From the IMG/VR virus record IMGVR_UViG_3300025093_000027, positions 1 to 52,875 of that record: a stretch of DNA of 52,875 nt. The stretch is one strand, 5' to 3'. Made by a program: the position numbers and the translations under genes. The DNA is from a virus. The notes under the pieces are model-generated. The model did not search any database. It was given only the letters and a program-made list of their open reading frames with translations, and was not told the DNA's origin. Shown piece by piece: positions 36,494-43,790 of the stretch. How positions within the stretch are numbered: position 1 is the stretch's first letter; each line of letters begins with the position of its first letter.

Positions 36494-38727
36494 ACCGAGC
36501 AACCTCCACCATCACAACCACTAGTAGCATCAACATCACCATCTGGACTATTTGCGTAATACAAAGTTTTTACTCCCACCTTGTAAGCATAAACTAAATC
36601 TTTAATAATAACACTCAATGGAATACTACCACCCTCATGATGAGCATAGTTATAATAACTATTAGTTGAAATAGACATGTCTAACCATTTCTGTAAAGTT
36701 GCAATCATGTCCATCAAAGGTTTATTGGTCTGGAAATCAAATGCCAGATCGTAGTATTTTCTATTTTTATGGAAAGAAGGAACTAACTGCTTTAACATTC
36801 CATTCTTTGCTTTTTTGTATGTCAATAATCTTCTAACTGGTTCAACTCCATTAGTACTATTCTGAATGACACTTGATGATTCACAAGGCATTATAGCACT
36901 AACAGTAGAGTTTTTCAACCCATGCTCCTTGATTCTTTTCTTTAAACCCTTCCAATCCATAGAGGGTTTTCTTTTTACAATCTTTTTTGCATTATCGTTT
37001 GCCCAATCATAAGGACATAATCCTTTGGCATATTTTGTCTCATCAAACTTTGGACAAGCACCACTTTCTTCTGCCATCTTACAAGAAGCATCAAGTAAAT
37101 AATACTGTATCTTCTCCATCCATTCATCAACAACTTCTAAACTTTCTGGAGCATAGTAAGACAGTTTATTCTTCGCCAAGAATCCTGCAAGATTAGTAAT
37201 ACCAACTCCTAATGATCGACGATTGAGAGTAAAAGTTTCTCCTGCCTTAATAGGATAATCCTGATAATCAATCAGTGCATTGAGCAATCTAATAGTAATC
37301 TCACAAGCCTTTTGCAACTCATCATCATTATTAATCTCAATCAAGTTAATAGCAGATAAGATACAAATACCAATCTCTGCTTCTGGGTCATCAATGTGAT
37401 TTAATGGCTTAGTTGGATGCGTAATCTCTACACAAAGATTTGTCATCTTTACATCTACATCCCAGCTACCATTTTGATTGCAATGGTCTACATTCATCGC
37501 ATAGATACGACCAGTCTCTAATCTTTCTCTAGCGAACAGTTCTGCGAGCTTCCTCGCTTTGATTTTCTTACTAAACTGTAGATTGCTACGAGACTCGTAT
37601 TCCAAATATAAATCATCAAACTCTTCATGACCGAAAGCATCATACAAACCTTCACATTCTGCCGGAGACAGCAAAGTAATCTCTTCATCCTTAATCAATC
37701 GTTCATAAAATACCTTGGAAAACTGAATGCAATAATCAAGCTTCCTAACCCTGTTATCATCAGTCCCACCATTATTTTTCAACACCATTACATCTTCGAT
37801 TTCATAGTGCCAAAAGGGGATATTCACAGTAGCACTACCACCACGAATACCATTCTGACTTGTAGCCTTTACTGCCGACTCAAACAGTTTTAAGTATGGA
37901 ATCACTCCAGTGTGAATAACCTCACCCCCTCGAATAGGGGAGTTGAGAGGTCTAATCCTACCAAAGTTCAAACCAATACCAGCACGACGAGCAGTATACT
38001 TAGCAACACTAGCAACAGAAGAAGTGATACTGTCTAAACTATCTCCTACATCAACAAGAACGCAAGATGCAAACTGACGAATCTTAGTTCTAACTCCTGC
38101 CATAACTGGAGTTGGCAAGTTGATTTTAAATGTAGAGAAGTAATCATAAGCCTCTTTTACTCTTCTAATCCTGTCATCACCATAATCCATAAACAAGACC
38201 ATAGCGATTAGCATATAAGCGAATTGAGGACTCTCATAAAGTACTCCAGTATTCCTATTCTTCAAGAGATACTTATCAACCATCTGCTGCAAACCAGAAT
38301 AAGTAAATAAATAATCTCTATCATGTTTAATGTATTCGCCAAGCTTATTAATCTCTTCTTTAGTATAAGCTGACTTTACAGATGGATCATACAAGTCTAA
38401 CTTTACTAAATCTTTAATGTGATCAAACAAACGAGGAGGATTATAACCGCCCCATACATCTTTACGAAGTTTAAAGTTAAGAAGTTTCGCCGCAACGAAC
38501 TGATAGTTAGGTTCCTCTTCAGAGATCAAATCATTTGCAGAGTCGATAAGGATATCATGAATCTCTGTAGACGGGATCTTGTCATGTAGGGCGAGTTCAG
38601 CGTTCAGTTCAATGTCAGATAAACTAACTCCATTTACTCCCTTACATGCCCAATCCACAACCTGATGGATTTTTTCAACATTAAACTCTTCTAATCTTCC
38701 ATTACGCTTCTTAACTCTTATATTCAT
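36490..38727 (-). CDS. nrdA: Ribonucleotide reductase class Ia, alpha subunit
   Basis: 745 residues. An N-terminal ATP-cone (MNIRVKKRNGRLEEFNVEKI, residues 1-95) indicates allosteric activity control. Conserved catalytic blocks are present: NLCVEITHPTKPL, TLNRRSLGVGITNLA and AIMPCESSSVIQNSTNG, and the C-terminal redox pair is in GCDGGGCSV. A GAGGAAA ribosome site lies 6 nt before the ATG. It catalyses NDP to dNDP. It follows directly on a structured leader and a terminator, so its expression is likely regulated. Confidence 0.95.
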   Translation of the reverse strand: MNIRVKKRNGRLEEFNVEKIHQVVDWACKGVNGVSLSDIELNAELALHDKIPSTEIHDILIDSANDLISEEEPNYQFVAAKLLNFKLRKDVWGGYNPPRLFDHIKDLVKLDLYDPSVKSAYTKEEINKLGEYIKHDRDYLFTYSGLQQMVDKYLLKNRNTGVLYESPQFAYMLIAMVLFMDYGDDRIRRVKEAYDYFSTFKINLPTPVMAGVRTKIRQFASCVLVDVGDSLDSITSSVASVAKYTARRAGIGLNFGRIRPLNSPIRGGEVIHTGVIPYLKLFESAVKATSQNGIRGGSATVNIPFWHYEIEDVMVLKNNGGTDDNRVRKLDYCIQFSKVFYERLIKDEEITLLSPAECEGLYDAFGHEEFDDLYLEYESRSNLQFSKKIKARKLAELFARERLETGRIYAMNVDHCNQNGSWDVDVKMTNLCVEITHPTKPLNHIDDPEAEIGICILSAINLIEINNDDELQKACEITIRLLNALIDYQDYPIKAGETFTLNRRSLGVGITNLAGFLAKNKLSYYAPESLEVVDEWMEKIQYYLLDASCKMAEESGACPKFDETKYAKGLCPYDWANDNAKKIVKRKPSMDWKGLKKRIKEHGLKNSTVSAIMPCESSSVIQNSTNGVEPVRRLLTYKKAKNGMLKQLVPSFHKNRKYYDLAFDFQTNKPLMDMIATLQKWLDMSISTNSYYNYAHHEGGSIPLSVIIKDLVYAYKVGVKTLYYANSPDGDVDATSGCDGGGCSV

Positions 38728-38747
38728 TCTGTTTCCTCATAGTAGAT

Positions 38748-38781
38748 AAAAAAACCCGTCAAAGATAAAACTTCAACGGGT
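38748..38781 (-). terminator. Rho-independent terminator 20 nt before nrdA
   Basis: Reading the - strand: stem CCCGTTGAAG / CTTTGACGGG (10 bp, two G-T wobbles, extendable by one A-T), loop TTTTAT, then seven T. It ends about 20 nt before the nrdA start codon, leaving room only for the ribosome site. With the structured RNA immediately upstream it may act as an attenuator. Confidence 0.85.
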
Positions 38782-38791
38782 GTAATTTTCA

Positions 38792-38949
38792 TAAGCGACA
38801 CAGGGTATGTTGTTAGTGTTGAACATATGTCAATTACTTTACTTTAAAATATACAACAAGGTTAAATTGTATGTTCTAAACTAACATCGAGTATTTACTG
38901 GAAAGTGTCGCTTTAGCTCATAAATAGCGTCTTTATGCTCCAGTAAATA
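38792..38949 (-). ncRNA. Structured non-coding RNA / nrdA leader with pseudoknot potential
   Basis: In this gene-free stretch four inverted repeats stack in order. P1: perfect 11-bp arms 38892-38902 and 38939-38949. Within its loop a short hairpin (38916-38924 with 38932-38938) and the sequence AAGCGACAC in complement (38905-38913). P3: 7+7 bp arms (38811-38817 with 38880-38886; 38821-38827 with 38870-38876) around a small hairpin (38851-38856 with 38867-38872). The P1-loop sequence pairs 9 of 9 with 38793-38801, after P3, which makes an H-type pseudoknot. A terminator follows after about 10 nt. This looks like a riboswitch-style aptamer plus expression platform, or a discrete small RNA. No known family was recognised. 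Confidence 0.6.
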
Positions 38950-38976
38950 ATTATACACCCAGAAATTACACTTCAA
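38950..38976 (-). promoter_or_regulatory. Candidate sigma70 promoter for the nrdA leader
   Basis: TATAAT (38950-38955) with TTGAAG (38971-38976) 15 bases upstream on the - strand. The -10 is perfect; the -35 matches 4 of 6 and the spacing is short. Transcription would begin about base 38944, inside the first arm of P1, which would shorten that stem. So either the start is further upstream or P1 only forms in read-through RNA. Confidence 0.4.
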
Positions 38977-38981
38977 ATTTT

Positions 38982-39188
38982 TTACGAGTATTTTTTCATT
39001 TTTTTATAGACACAACTACAGAATTGCAGATACTTATCAGTTGGTCTTTGCTTATCAATCATATCTAATAAATAGTATCCTCTTCCATTACAGTCCTTGC
39101 ATTTTTTCTTTGCATAAATCTTAGCAGTTTCTATTTGATTTTCCATCTCTGCTTGACGAGCGATTTCATCTCTTTCAATTTGATCCAT
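38982..39188 (-). CDS. Small DnaJ-type zinc-finger protein
   Basis: 68 residues, first half a charged helix, second half CKDCNGRGYYLLD and CSCVYKKMKK. The CxxCxGxGY pattern resembles one repeat of the DnaJ central zinc finger. It stands alone between a terminator and the nrdA leader. Role unknown, perhaps a folding accessory. Confidence 0.65.
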   Translation of the reverse strand: MDQIERDEIARQAEMENQIETAKIYAKKKCKDCNGRGYYLLDMIDKQRPTDKYLQFCSCVYKKMKKYS

Positions 39189-39201
39189 AAGATAACTCCA
39201 T

Positions 39202-39248
39202 AAAAAAACCGTGAACCCAATGATAAATTATACCACCGAGTCCACGGT
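39202..39248 (-). terminator. Rho-independent terminator before the 68-residue gene
   Basis: - strand stem ACCGTGGACTC / GGGTTCACGGT (11 bp with two wobbles) followed by seven T, ending about 13 nt before the next ATG. The loop contains TATAAT (39227-39232) but no acceptable -35 box is visible, so a promoter is not claimed. Confidence 0.8.
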
Positions 39249-39266
39249 ATTCTACACAAAACTATG

Positions 39267-39599
39267 CTATTTTTCTGACATTTTCTTAACTTGTTCTAAG
39301 ATAGAATCAAGCTTTTGATCTCTGTCATGTAATACCATTTTGCAACTGTTGACATTCGTGGCGATGTCATTAATGAGCTTATGATTCTCATCAACTTTAT
39401 TATTGACATCATCCATTCTTTCTTCAAGGTTGCTCAATCTGGTTGTAATAGTCTCGTTCACACGCTCCTCCAAAAGAATAATCTTTTTAGAGTGATTGTT
39501 CAAAGTAAATAACATCCATCCCAAAATCGGCAAAAATATCATCCCTAAAACTTCGGCTACATGTCGTATCATTTCCCATGATTCTAGCATCAAATGCAC
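39267..39599 (-). CDS. Membrane protein with cytoplasmic coiled coil, possible holin-like
   Basis: 110 residues. One membrane span near residues 14-33 (VLGMIFLPILGWMLF) is followed by a long coiled coil (RLSNLEERMDDVNNKVDENH, LDSILEQVKKM). This resembles haemolysin XhlA or small phage membrane proteins, though XhlA normally has its span at the other end. It could also be a sensor or tether. Starting point uncertain because MHLM offers two Met. Confidence 0.5.
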   Translation of the reverse strand: MHLMLESWEMIRHVAEVLGMIFLPILGWMLFTLNNHSKKIILLEERVNETITTRLSNLEERMDDVNNKVDENHKLINDIATNVNSCKMVLHDRDQKLDSILEQVKKMSEK

Positions 39600-39619
39600 C
39601 TCCGCTTAGGAAATTAAGT

Positions 39620-40222
39620 TTACCAGAGATAACGTGGCTTGTATTCATCTTGGGTAGGCTCTGCACCTGATCCGTAATGGTAAACAAGCTCACCGGGAGC
39701 ATCTTGAGTTGGATTGGCAGCATTATCTGTACCAGAAGCAACGAGTGTTGTAGAGTTATCAACACCTGCACTAAGATTCCAACCACCAGATTGTGCAACT
39801 GTAACAGCAGGATCGAAGACACCACTAACAGCATTCCACTGATTGTTTCTAAACGCTGTTTTATAGAGTTTAGTTTCAATAACAGCGGCTTGATTGATAG
39901 CAGGATCTTCTGCACTGTTAGAATCACCACCAAGGAGTACAGTGTTAGAAAGAGCAGCAATTTCATCTGTTACTCTCACAATAACTTGTGTACCACCGTT
40001 GAATCTAGAAGATAATCCATTAGCTGGGTCAATGTAATCCACACCAGAAACGATAGTGATTACAGGATTTCCTTCACCCAAAGCAACATTTGTAAACTTT
40101 GTAGTTTCTGCAATGTTACCAGCATAACGGATTGAGCCTTGGTCAACATCTGTACCAGTAGCAAAACCATTACTATCAAAGGAGGTATTTTCAAAACCTC
40201 CTACAATGTTCCAAAATGCCAT
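39620..40222 (-). CDS. Putative virion protein (strongly expressed, beta-rich)
   Basis: 200 residues, strand-rich, rich in Ala, Asn, Gly and Thr, no Cys, no signal peptide. Its ribosome site is near-perfect (GAGGTGAT) and a T4-late-type box TATAAATA stands about 75 nt upstream, so high late expression is likely, as for a capsid decoration or tail protein. Repeated TTLVASGTDNAAN-like loops suggest an exposed surface. No family was recognised; the role rests on composition and expression signals. Confidence 0.5.
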   Translation of the reverse strand: MAFWNIVGGFENTSFDSNGFATGTDVDQGSIRYAGNIAETTKFTNVALGEGNPVITIVSGVDYIDPANGLSSRFNGGTQVIVRVTDEIAALSNTVLLGGDSNSAEDPAINQAAVIETKLYKTAFRNNQWNAVSGVFDPAVTVAQSGGWNLSAGVDNSTTLVASGTDNAANPTQDAPGELVYHYGSGAEPTQDEYKPRYLW

Positions 40223-40295
40223 AATATCACCTCATAAGTTAGCATTTGGACAAAAGTTCCAAAAAAAATCCAACAATGTAAATCCTAATCCTAAT

Positions 40296-40940
40296 CTATT
40301 TATACACCATCTTATAGTTAGATGGATATAATCTCATACCAAATACCTCTGCCTTACCAAGAGCATCTAAATGTTTTTCTAAATGTAAATATCCATTACA
40401 AATAGTAGGAACTTTAGCATCTTCTTGAGTAACATGAGAGATAACTAGATTATCTATAAAGTCATCATTATAATAGCCAAGAGAGGGGATAAAAATGTCA
40501 GCACCATACTCTTGTAATAACTTTGCTATCTGAACAATAATCTCACCACTCTTGTCATCTTGCCAGTTGATCATAATCCTTAATGTAGCATTGTAATCTT
40601 TACAGATTTCTGCCATACATTCTACGTCAACTTTAAGTGGTATCCAATCACTATTTAGCAGATAATGCCTGTGACATACTAAATCAAGGGCATTAGCACC
40701 AGATTTAAGCAATGTTAGTGCTTCGTGCTGACGAACCTTTCTATCAGACTTTCCAAGAGGATAATCTACAGGTCCAGAAAGAACAAATCCTTCTGGCAAA
40801 AACTTTGCAATCTCTCTCATTTGGAAAATGTCTGTGCAAAATCCATTCAAACCCATGTCAAGCATCTTGAATACTTTTTTCATTTCATCTTTAGTATTCA
40901 ATACATCTTGGGTATTATAGTTACAATATTCGTAGTACAT
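40296..40940 (-). CDS. TIM-barrel aldolase-like protein (DeoC-related), lysine absent
   Basis: 214 residues from the ATG at 40940 with AAGGA 7 nt upstream. Sequence blocks resemble class I aldolases of the deoxyribose-phosphate aldolase group: GPVDYPLGKSD, ALTLLKSGANALDLVCHRHY and ATLRIMINWQDDKSGEIIVQ. In DeoC the Schiff-base lysine is in a KTSTGF block; the matching stretch here is IFIPSLGYYNDDF, so the lysine is missing. It may be a non-catalytic or differently acting relative. It overlaps the ClpP-like gene by 20 bases. Confidence 0.5.
   Translation of the reverse strand: MYYEYCNYNTQDVLNTKDEMKKVFKMLDMGLNGFCTDIFQMREIAKFLPEGFVLSGPVDYPLGKSDRKVRQHEALTLLKSGANALDLVCHRHYLLNSDWIPLKVDVECMAEICKDYNATLRIMINWQDDKSGEIIVQIAKLLQEYGADIFIPSLGYYNDDFIDNLVISHVTQEDAKVPTICNGYLHLEKHLDALGKAEVFGMRLYPSNYKMVYK
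40297..40304 (-). promoter_or_regulatory. T4-late-like promoter core TATAAATA
   Basis: The - strand reads TATAAATA across the last two codons and the stop of the aldolase-like gene (TAT AAA TAG). This octamer is the recognition core of T4 late promoters read by gp55, and the phage encodes a sigma factor of that size. Such an octamer is expected several times by chance in a sequence this AT-rich, so its position upstream of a virion-like gene with a strong ribosome site is the main support. Confidence 0.4.
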
Positions 40941-41556
40941 CTTGGTATCCTTCATCACCTAGAACTCCATCCGCAAATCCATACCATACAGCATCTCTTC
41001 CATTAAATATCCAATCTTCTTTGGTGTTTAGTTGGTATTGGATGTGTTTCTTTACTTGAGATTTATTTTTATCGCTAAAGAACTCACCATCATTACAAGC
41101 ATCTGTATAAATATCATACATTGTTTTAAGTGCTATTTTACTATGATTAATACCAGAAATAACCTGCTTGTGAGTTCCAGAAACATTACTGCTTCCATCA
41201 TGTATCAACCATTCACAGTTCTCTGATGTTACCCTCAAACCTTTACCTAATACTGCTTGTGGAATAATACTTCCCATAGAAGCAGCAATACCATAGCATA
41301 CATAAACAAATTGACATGGACTATTACGAATAGCATCATACATAGCCATACCAGCATTCCAGTCTCCACCAATGCTATACTGGTGAATAATAATGGGGTC
41401 TTTAGACTTATTCTCTAAAATGCGTAAGTTCTTCAAGAACCCCATTGTAAGTTTTTCGTCAACCTCTCCATCGTTACCACACAAATAGATTTCTCTAGTA
41501 CTAACAGAAAGGTTATTATCAAAAATATCATTCAGATCCTGATTCTTGTTCGTCAT
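40921..41556 (-). CDS. ClpP-like serine protease
   Basis: 211 residues from the ATG at 41556, with AAGGG 8 nt upstream; longer starts use TTG or a badly placed ATG. Serine nucleophile block CYGIAASMGSIIPQAVLGKG (Ser at about residue 94) and His block CEWLIHDGSS (about 117) match ClpP (GxASMG and MIH). The neighbouring acidic protein and a virion-like protein suggest it may be a head-maturation protease, as ClpP-fold proteins are in other phages, but it could also degrade host proteins. Confidence 0.78.
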   Translation of the reverse strand: MTNKNQDLNDIFDNNLSVSTREIYLCGNDGEVDEKLTMGFLKNLRILENKSKDPIIIHQYSIGGDWNAGMAMYDAIRNSPCQFVYVCYGIAASMGSIIPQAVLGKGLRVTSENCEWLIHDGSSNVSGTHKQVISGINHSKIALKTMYDIYTDACNDGEFFSDKNKSQVKKHIQYQLNTKEDWIFNGRDAVWYGFADGVLGDEGYQDVLRIL

Positions 41557-42028
41557 TCTCATTACCCTTGACAAAGGCAACTAATCGCTTCTTAACATTA
41601 TCCATTACATCTCTATCCTTAAACATCTTACCAATAGCGATTCTAAATCTATAAGATGTCAATACATCAACTGTCTCTACACCTAGAACACTACCGATAA
41701 GTTTCTCAAACTCTTCAGTTCCAGTTTTATTTCCATCTCCCAACATAAAGTTAGTGTGTCCAACCCAGAACTTAAAATGCCTACTGGCAAGAGACTGTTC
41801 TGTAAGAGGTAGTATTCCAAATGGAGTCATAATGGACCTAATCATAGGTTGCATCTGACCAAAACCTTCGTTGAGTCCGAGTGCTTCTAAATCTTCCGGG
41901 TCAAGCTCTTCATCATCAAAATCATCTGAATCCAATATATCATCTTCTTCTAATGTCTGATCATAAGCATCAACCCACTTTTCCCATCCAATATCATAAT
42001 CATCAGAGTATTTCATGTCATCACTCAT
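41528..42028 (-). CDS. Acidic hypothetical protein
   Basis: 166 residues from the ATG at 42028 behind AGAGGTG; the longer frame starts with GTG. The first 50 residues are very acidic (EEDDILDSDDFDDEELDPED); the rest is compact with FGILPLTEQSLASRHFKFWV and a basic helical end. It overlaps ClpP by 29 bases. The acidic head could be a partner-binding tail for a protease or a scaffold. Confidence 0.55.
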   Translation of the reverse strand: MSDDMKYSDDYDIGWEKWVDAYDQTLEEDDILDSDDFDDEELDPEDLEALGLNEGFGQMQPMIRSIMTPFGILPLTEQSLASRHFKFWVGHTNFMLGDGNKTGTEEFEKLIGSVLGVETVDVLTSYRFRIAIGKMFKDRDVMDNVKKRLVAFVKGNENDEQESGSE

Positions 42029-42467
42029 TTTTTTCACCTCTTATATTAAATATTTTGGTGGGGTCTATTTTACGTTTCTTTTCTTTTTCTAGAACTCTAA
42101 CTTGCTGTTGTAATGACTCAAGTATTTGTTCTTCGTATCCCTTCCAGAATTCAAGAGTTGCTGCTACAAATGTTGTTTCTGCTATCTTGTCTGGATCTGG
42201 GAAGTTTTGAATAGCATCAATGAGTACTGTATTAAGCTCACCATGCACAAGATTGCATAGCAAGGTCGCTGCCATTTCTGCACTTTCTATACTTTTATCA
42301 TTAGCATCTATCGCAAAAACATATTCTCCCGTCTCTTGATTAAGTTGTAGTAATAAAGAAAACGAAGGGTCATCCATTAACGCCTTCTCTTGTCTAAAAT
42401 TTACTGACTTTGGAACTTCTACTTTATTCTCTTCAAGTTTTTCTTTTTTTCTAAAAAAGTTGAACAT
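42021..42467 (-). CDS. Hypothetical protein with basic N-terminus
   Basis: 148 residues with MFNFFRKKEK at the start, then a mixed fold (LLQLNQETGEYVFAIDANDK, AAT-Leu-Leu-Cys and Trp-Lys-Gly-Tyr segments) and a Lys/Arg-rich C-terminal helix. AGGAG ribosome site present. It is the first gene after a promoter-terminator pair. No family recognised. Confidence 0.6.
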   Translation of the reverse strand: MFNFFRKKEKLEENKVEVPKSVNFRQEKALMDDPSFSLLLQLNQETGEYVFAIDANDKSIESAEMAATLLCNLVHGELNTVLIDAIQNFPDPDKIAETTFVAATLEFWKGYEEQILESLQQQVRVLEKEKKRKIDPTKIFNIRGEKNE

Positions 42468-42480
42468 ATATACTCCTAAT

Positions 42481-42508
42481 AAAAAAGGGGATATACAATT
42501 ATACCCCC
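42481..42508 (-). terminator. Rho-independent terminator 13 nt before the 148-residue gene
   Basis: - strand stem GGGGGTATA / TATATCCCC (9 bp, one G-T), loop ATTG, then six T. It sits about 30 nt downstream of the predicted start of the strong promoter at 42539-42566 and ends 13 nt before the next ATG, with the ribosome site between. Confidence 0.85.
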
Positions 42509-42538
42509 TAAAGTAGTTCCTATTGCTGTTTTTTTGAC

Positions 42539-42566
42539 ATTATACGGCTTATCCTATGTCTGTCAA
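42539..42566 (-). promoter_or_regulatory. Near-consensus sigma70 promoter TTGACA-16-TATAAT
   Basis: - strand TTGACA (42561-42566) and TATAAT (42539-42544) with a 16-base spacer. The -35 lies in the last codons of the DUF1501 gene and the -10 just after its stop. It points at the 148-residue gene, but the terminator is only ~30 nt into the transcript. Confidence 0.85.
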
Positions 42567-43781
42567 GATGTTCTTTGCCTCCTCTTTTACTATATACATT
42601 GGACGACCTTCTATTGACGACCATGACATTTTTTTATCAATACCAAGATGATCAAAGATAGTCCATTTCAAGTCTTCTGGTTCACACAAACCATCATCTG
42701 GTGCTTCAGCATTCTTATCAGAAGTCCCAACAACTCTACCCATATCATAACTACCACAACTAATCATGAGCGGAGCAAGTCTTGCCCAGTGGTCACGACC
42801 ACCATTAGCATTGACTTTAGGAGTTCTACCAAACTCTGATGTAACAACCAGCATAACCCTTTCATATAGTCCACGTTTCTCTAACGTATCAATAAGTTTA
42901 GCAAGATAAGCATCAAGTTGGACTTGTCTATTATTTAGACTAGCCTCAATGTTCTGATGCATGTCCCAGCCACCATAATTGATAGTAATAAACTTTGATC
43001 CAGTTTCTATCAATCTCACAGCAGTTAATAGATCTTTGCCAAAACTTGTCTCTTTATAATCTTCGTATTCAGCATCCTGCTCTACCTTGAAAGCTTTAGA
43101 TGCTTCACCCAAGATTACTTCTACTGCTTGACCTCTTAACTCTTTCCATGATTTAGCGAGCAAATCATTGTTATGAAAATTAGATTCGACTTTATTTAGC
43201 ATAGCAATACGAGCAGCAAACCTTTTATCGGGTACTCCAAGTTGTAGGTCTTTTCTGCCTTCTCTAGTAGCATCATATCCAGTGTATCTACCACCCATCC
43301 AAGCAGCATCATCATGTTGAATACTGTTTACTTTAATGTAAGTTGGTAAACCATTAGGAGCATTTGTACCATGAGCACCAGAGATAACACTTCCATAACT
43401 GGGCCATTTTTGCGTAGTTCCAGCACCAAAGTTTGGTTCTCCGGTCATGACCCAATGCGTAGCACTTGCGTGATTAGCATCCCTATGATGGAAGGCACGA
43501 AAGAGCGATACTTTGTCTCCCCTTTTTGCAAGATCCTTAAATAAACCACCGAACTCCATACCAGCAATGTTACTACGAACAGCACCAGTAACAGACCGAT
43601 AATTAGATGGAGCCAAAGGGATTGGATTAAAAGTTTCAATATGAGTTGCACCACCACCAAGAAAAACATAAATAACTGCATTTTTATCTTTATCTTTTGT
43701 ATCTTGTGCAAACGAAACATTCCCTTGTGTCAACATGCCACCCATGGCACCAGTAGTCAATAAAAAGTTTCTTCTGTCCAT
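42549..43781 (-). CDS. DUF1501 protein (sulfatase/alkaline-phosphatase fold) with twin-arginine signal
   Basis: 410 residues. The start MDRRNFLLTTGAMGG has the Arg-Arg, hydrophobic stretch and small-residue pattern of a Tat signal that exports folded protein; AQ at about residue 25-26 is a plausible cleavage point. DUF1501 signatures follow: VIYVFLGGGATHIETFNPIP, HHRDANHASATHWVMTGEPN, VMLVVTSEFGRTPKVNANGG and RDHWARLAP, with the Asp/His residues. The family is very abundant in Planctomycetes, Verrucomicrobia and Bacteroidetes, and its substrate is generally unknown. The gene is colinear with its neighbours and has no bacterial flanks, so it looks like a phage-carried auxiliary gene. It could act on host cell-envelope sulfated or phosphorylated glycans; that is inference. 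Confidence 0.88.
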   Translation of the reverse strand: MDRRNFLLTTGAMGGMLTQGNVSFAQDTKDKDKNAVIYVFLGGGATHIETFNPIPLAPSNYRSVTGAVRSNIAGMEFGGLFKDLAKRGDKVSLFRAFHHRDANHASATHWVMTGEPNFGAGTTQKWPSYGSVISGAHGTNAPNGLPTYIKVNSIQHDDAAWMGGRYTGYDATREGRKDLQLGVPDKRFAARIAMLNKVESNFHNNDLLAKSWKELRGQAVEVILGEASKAFKVEQDAEYEDYKETSFGKDLLTAVRLIETGSKFITINYGGWDMHQNIEASLNNRQVQLDAYLAKLIDTLEKRGLYERVMLVVTSEFGRTPKVNANGGRDHWARLAPLMISCGSYDMGRVVGTSDKNAEAPDDGLCEPEDLKWTIFDHLGIDKKMSWSSIEGRPMYIVKEEAKNILTDIG

Positions 43782-43790
43782 AATAATCTC

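Noticed and set aside
39227-39232. TATAAT in the terminator loop before the 68-residue gene as a promoter
   Set aside because: No -35-like hexamer at 15-19 bases upstream; the match is probably incidental to the AT-rich loop.
41105-41112. TATAAATA on the + strand inside the ClpP-like gene
   Set aside because: No + strand gene follows it and such an octamer is expected by chance in AT-rich DNA.
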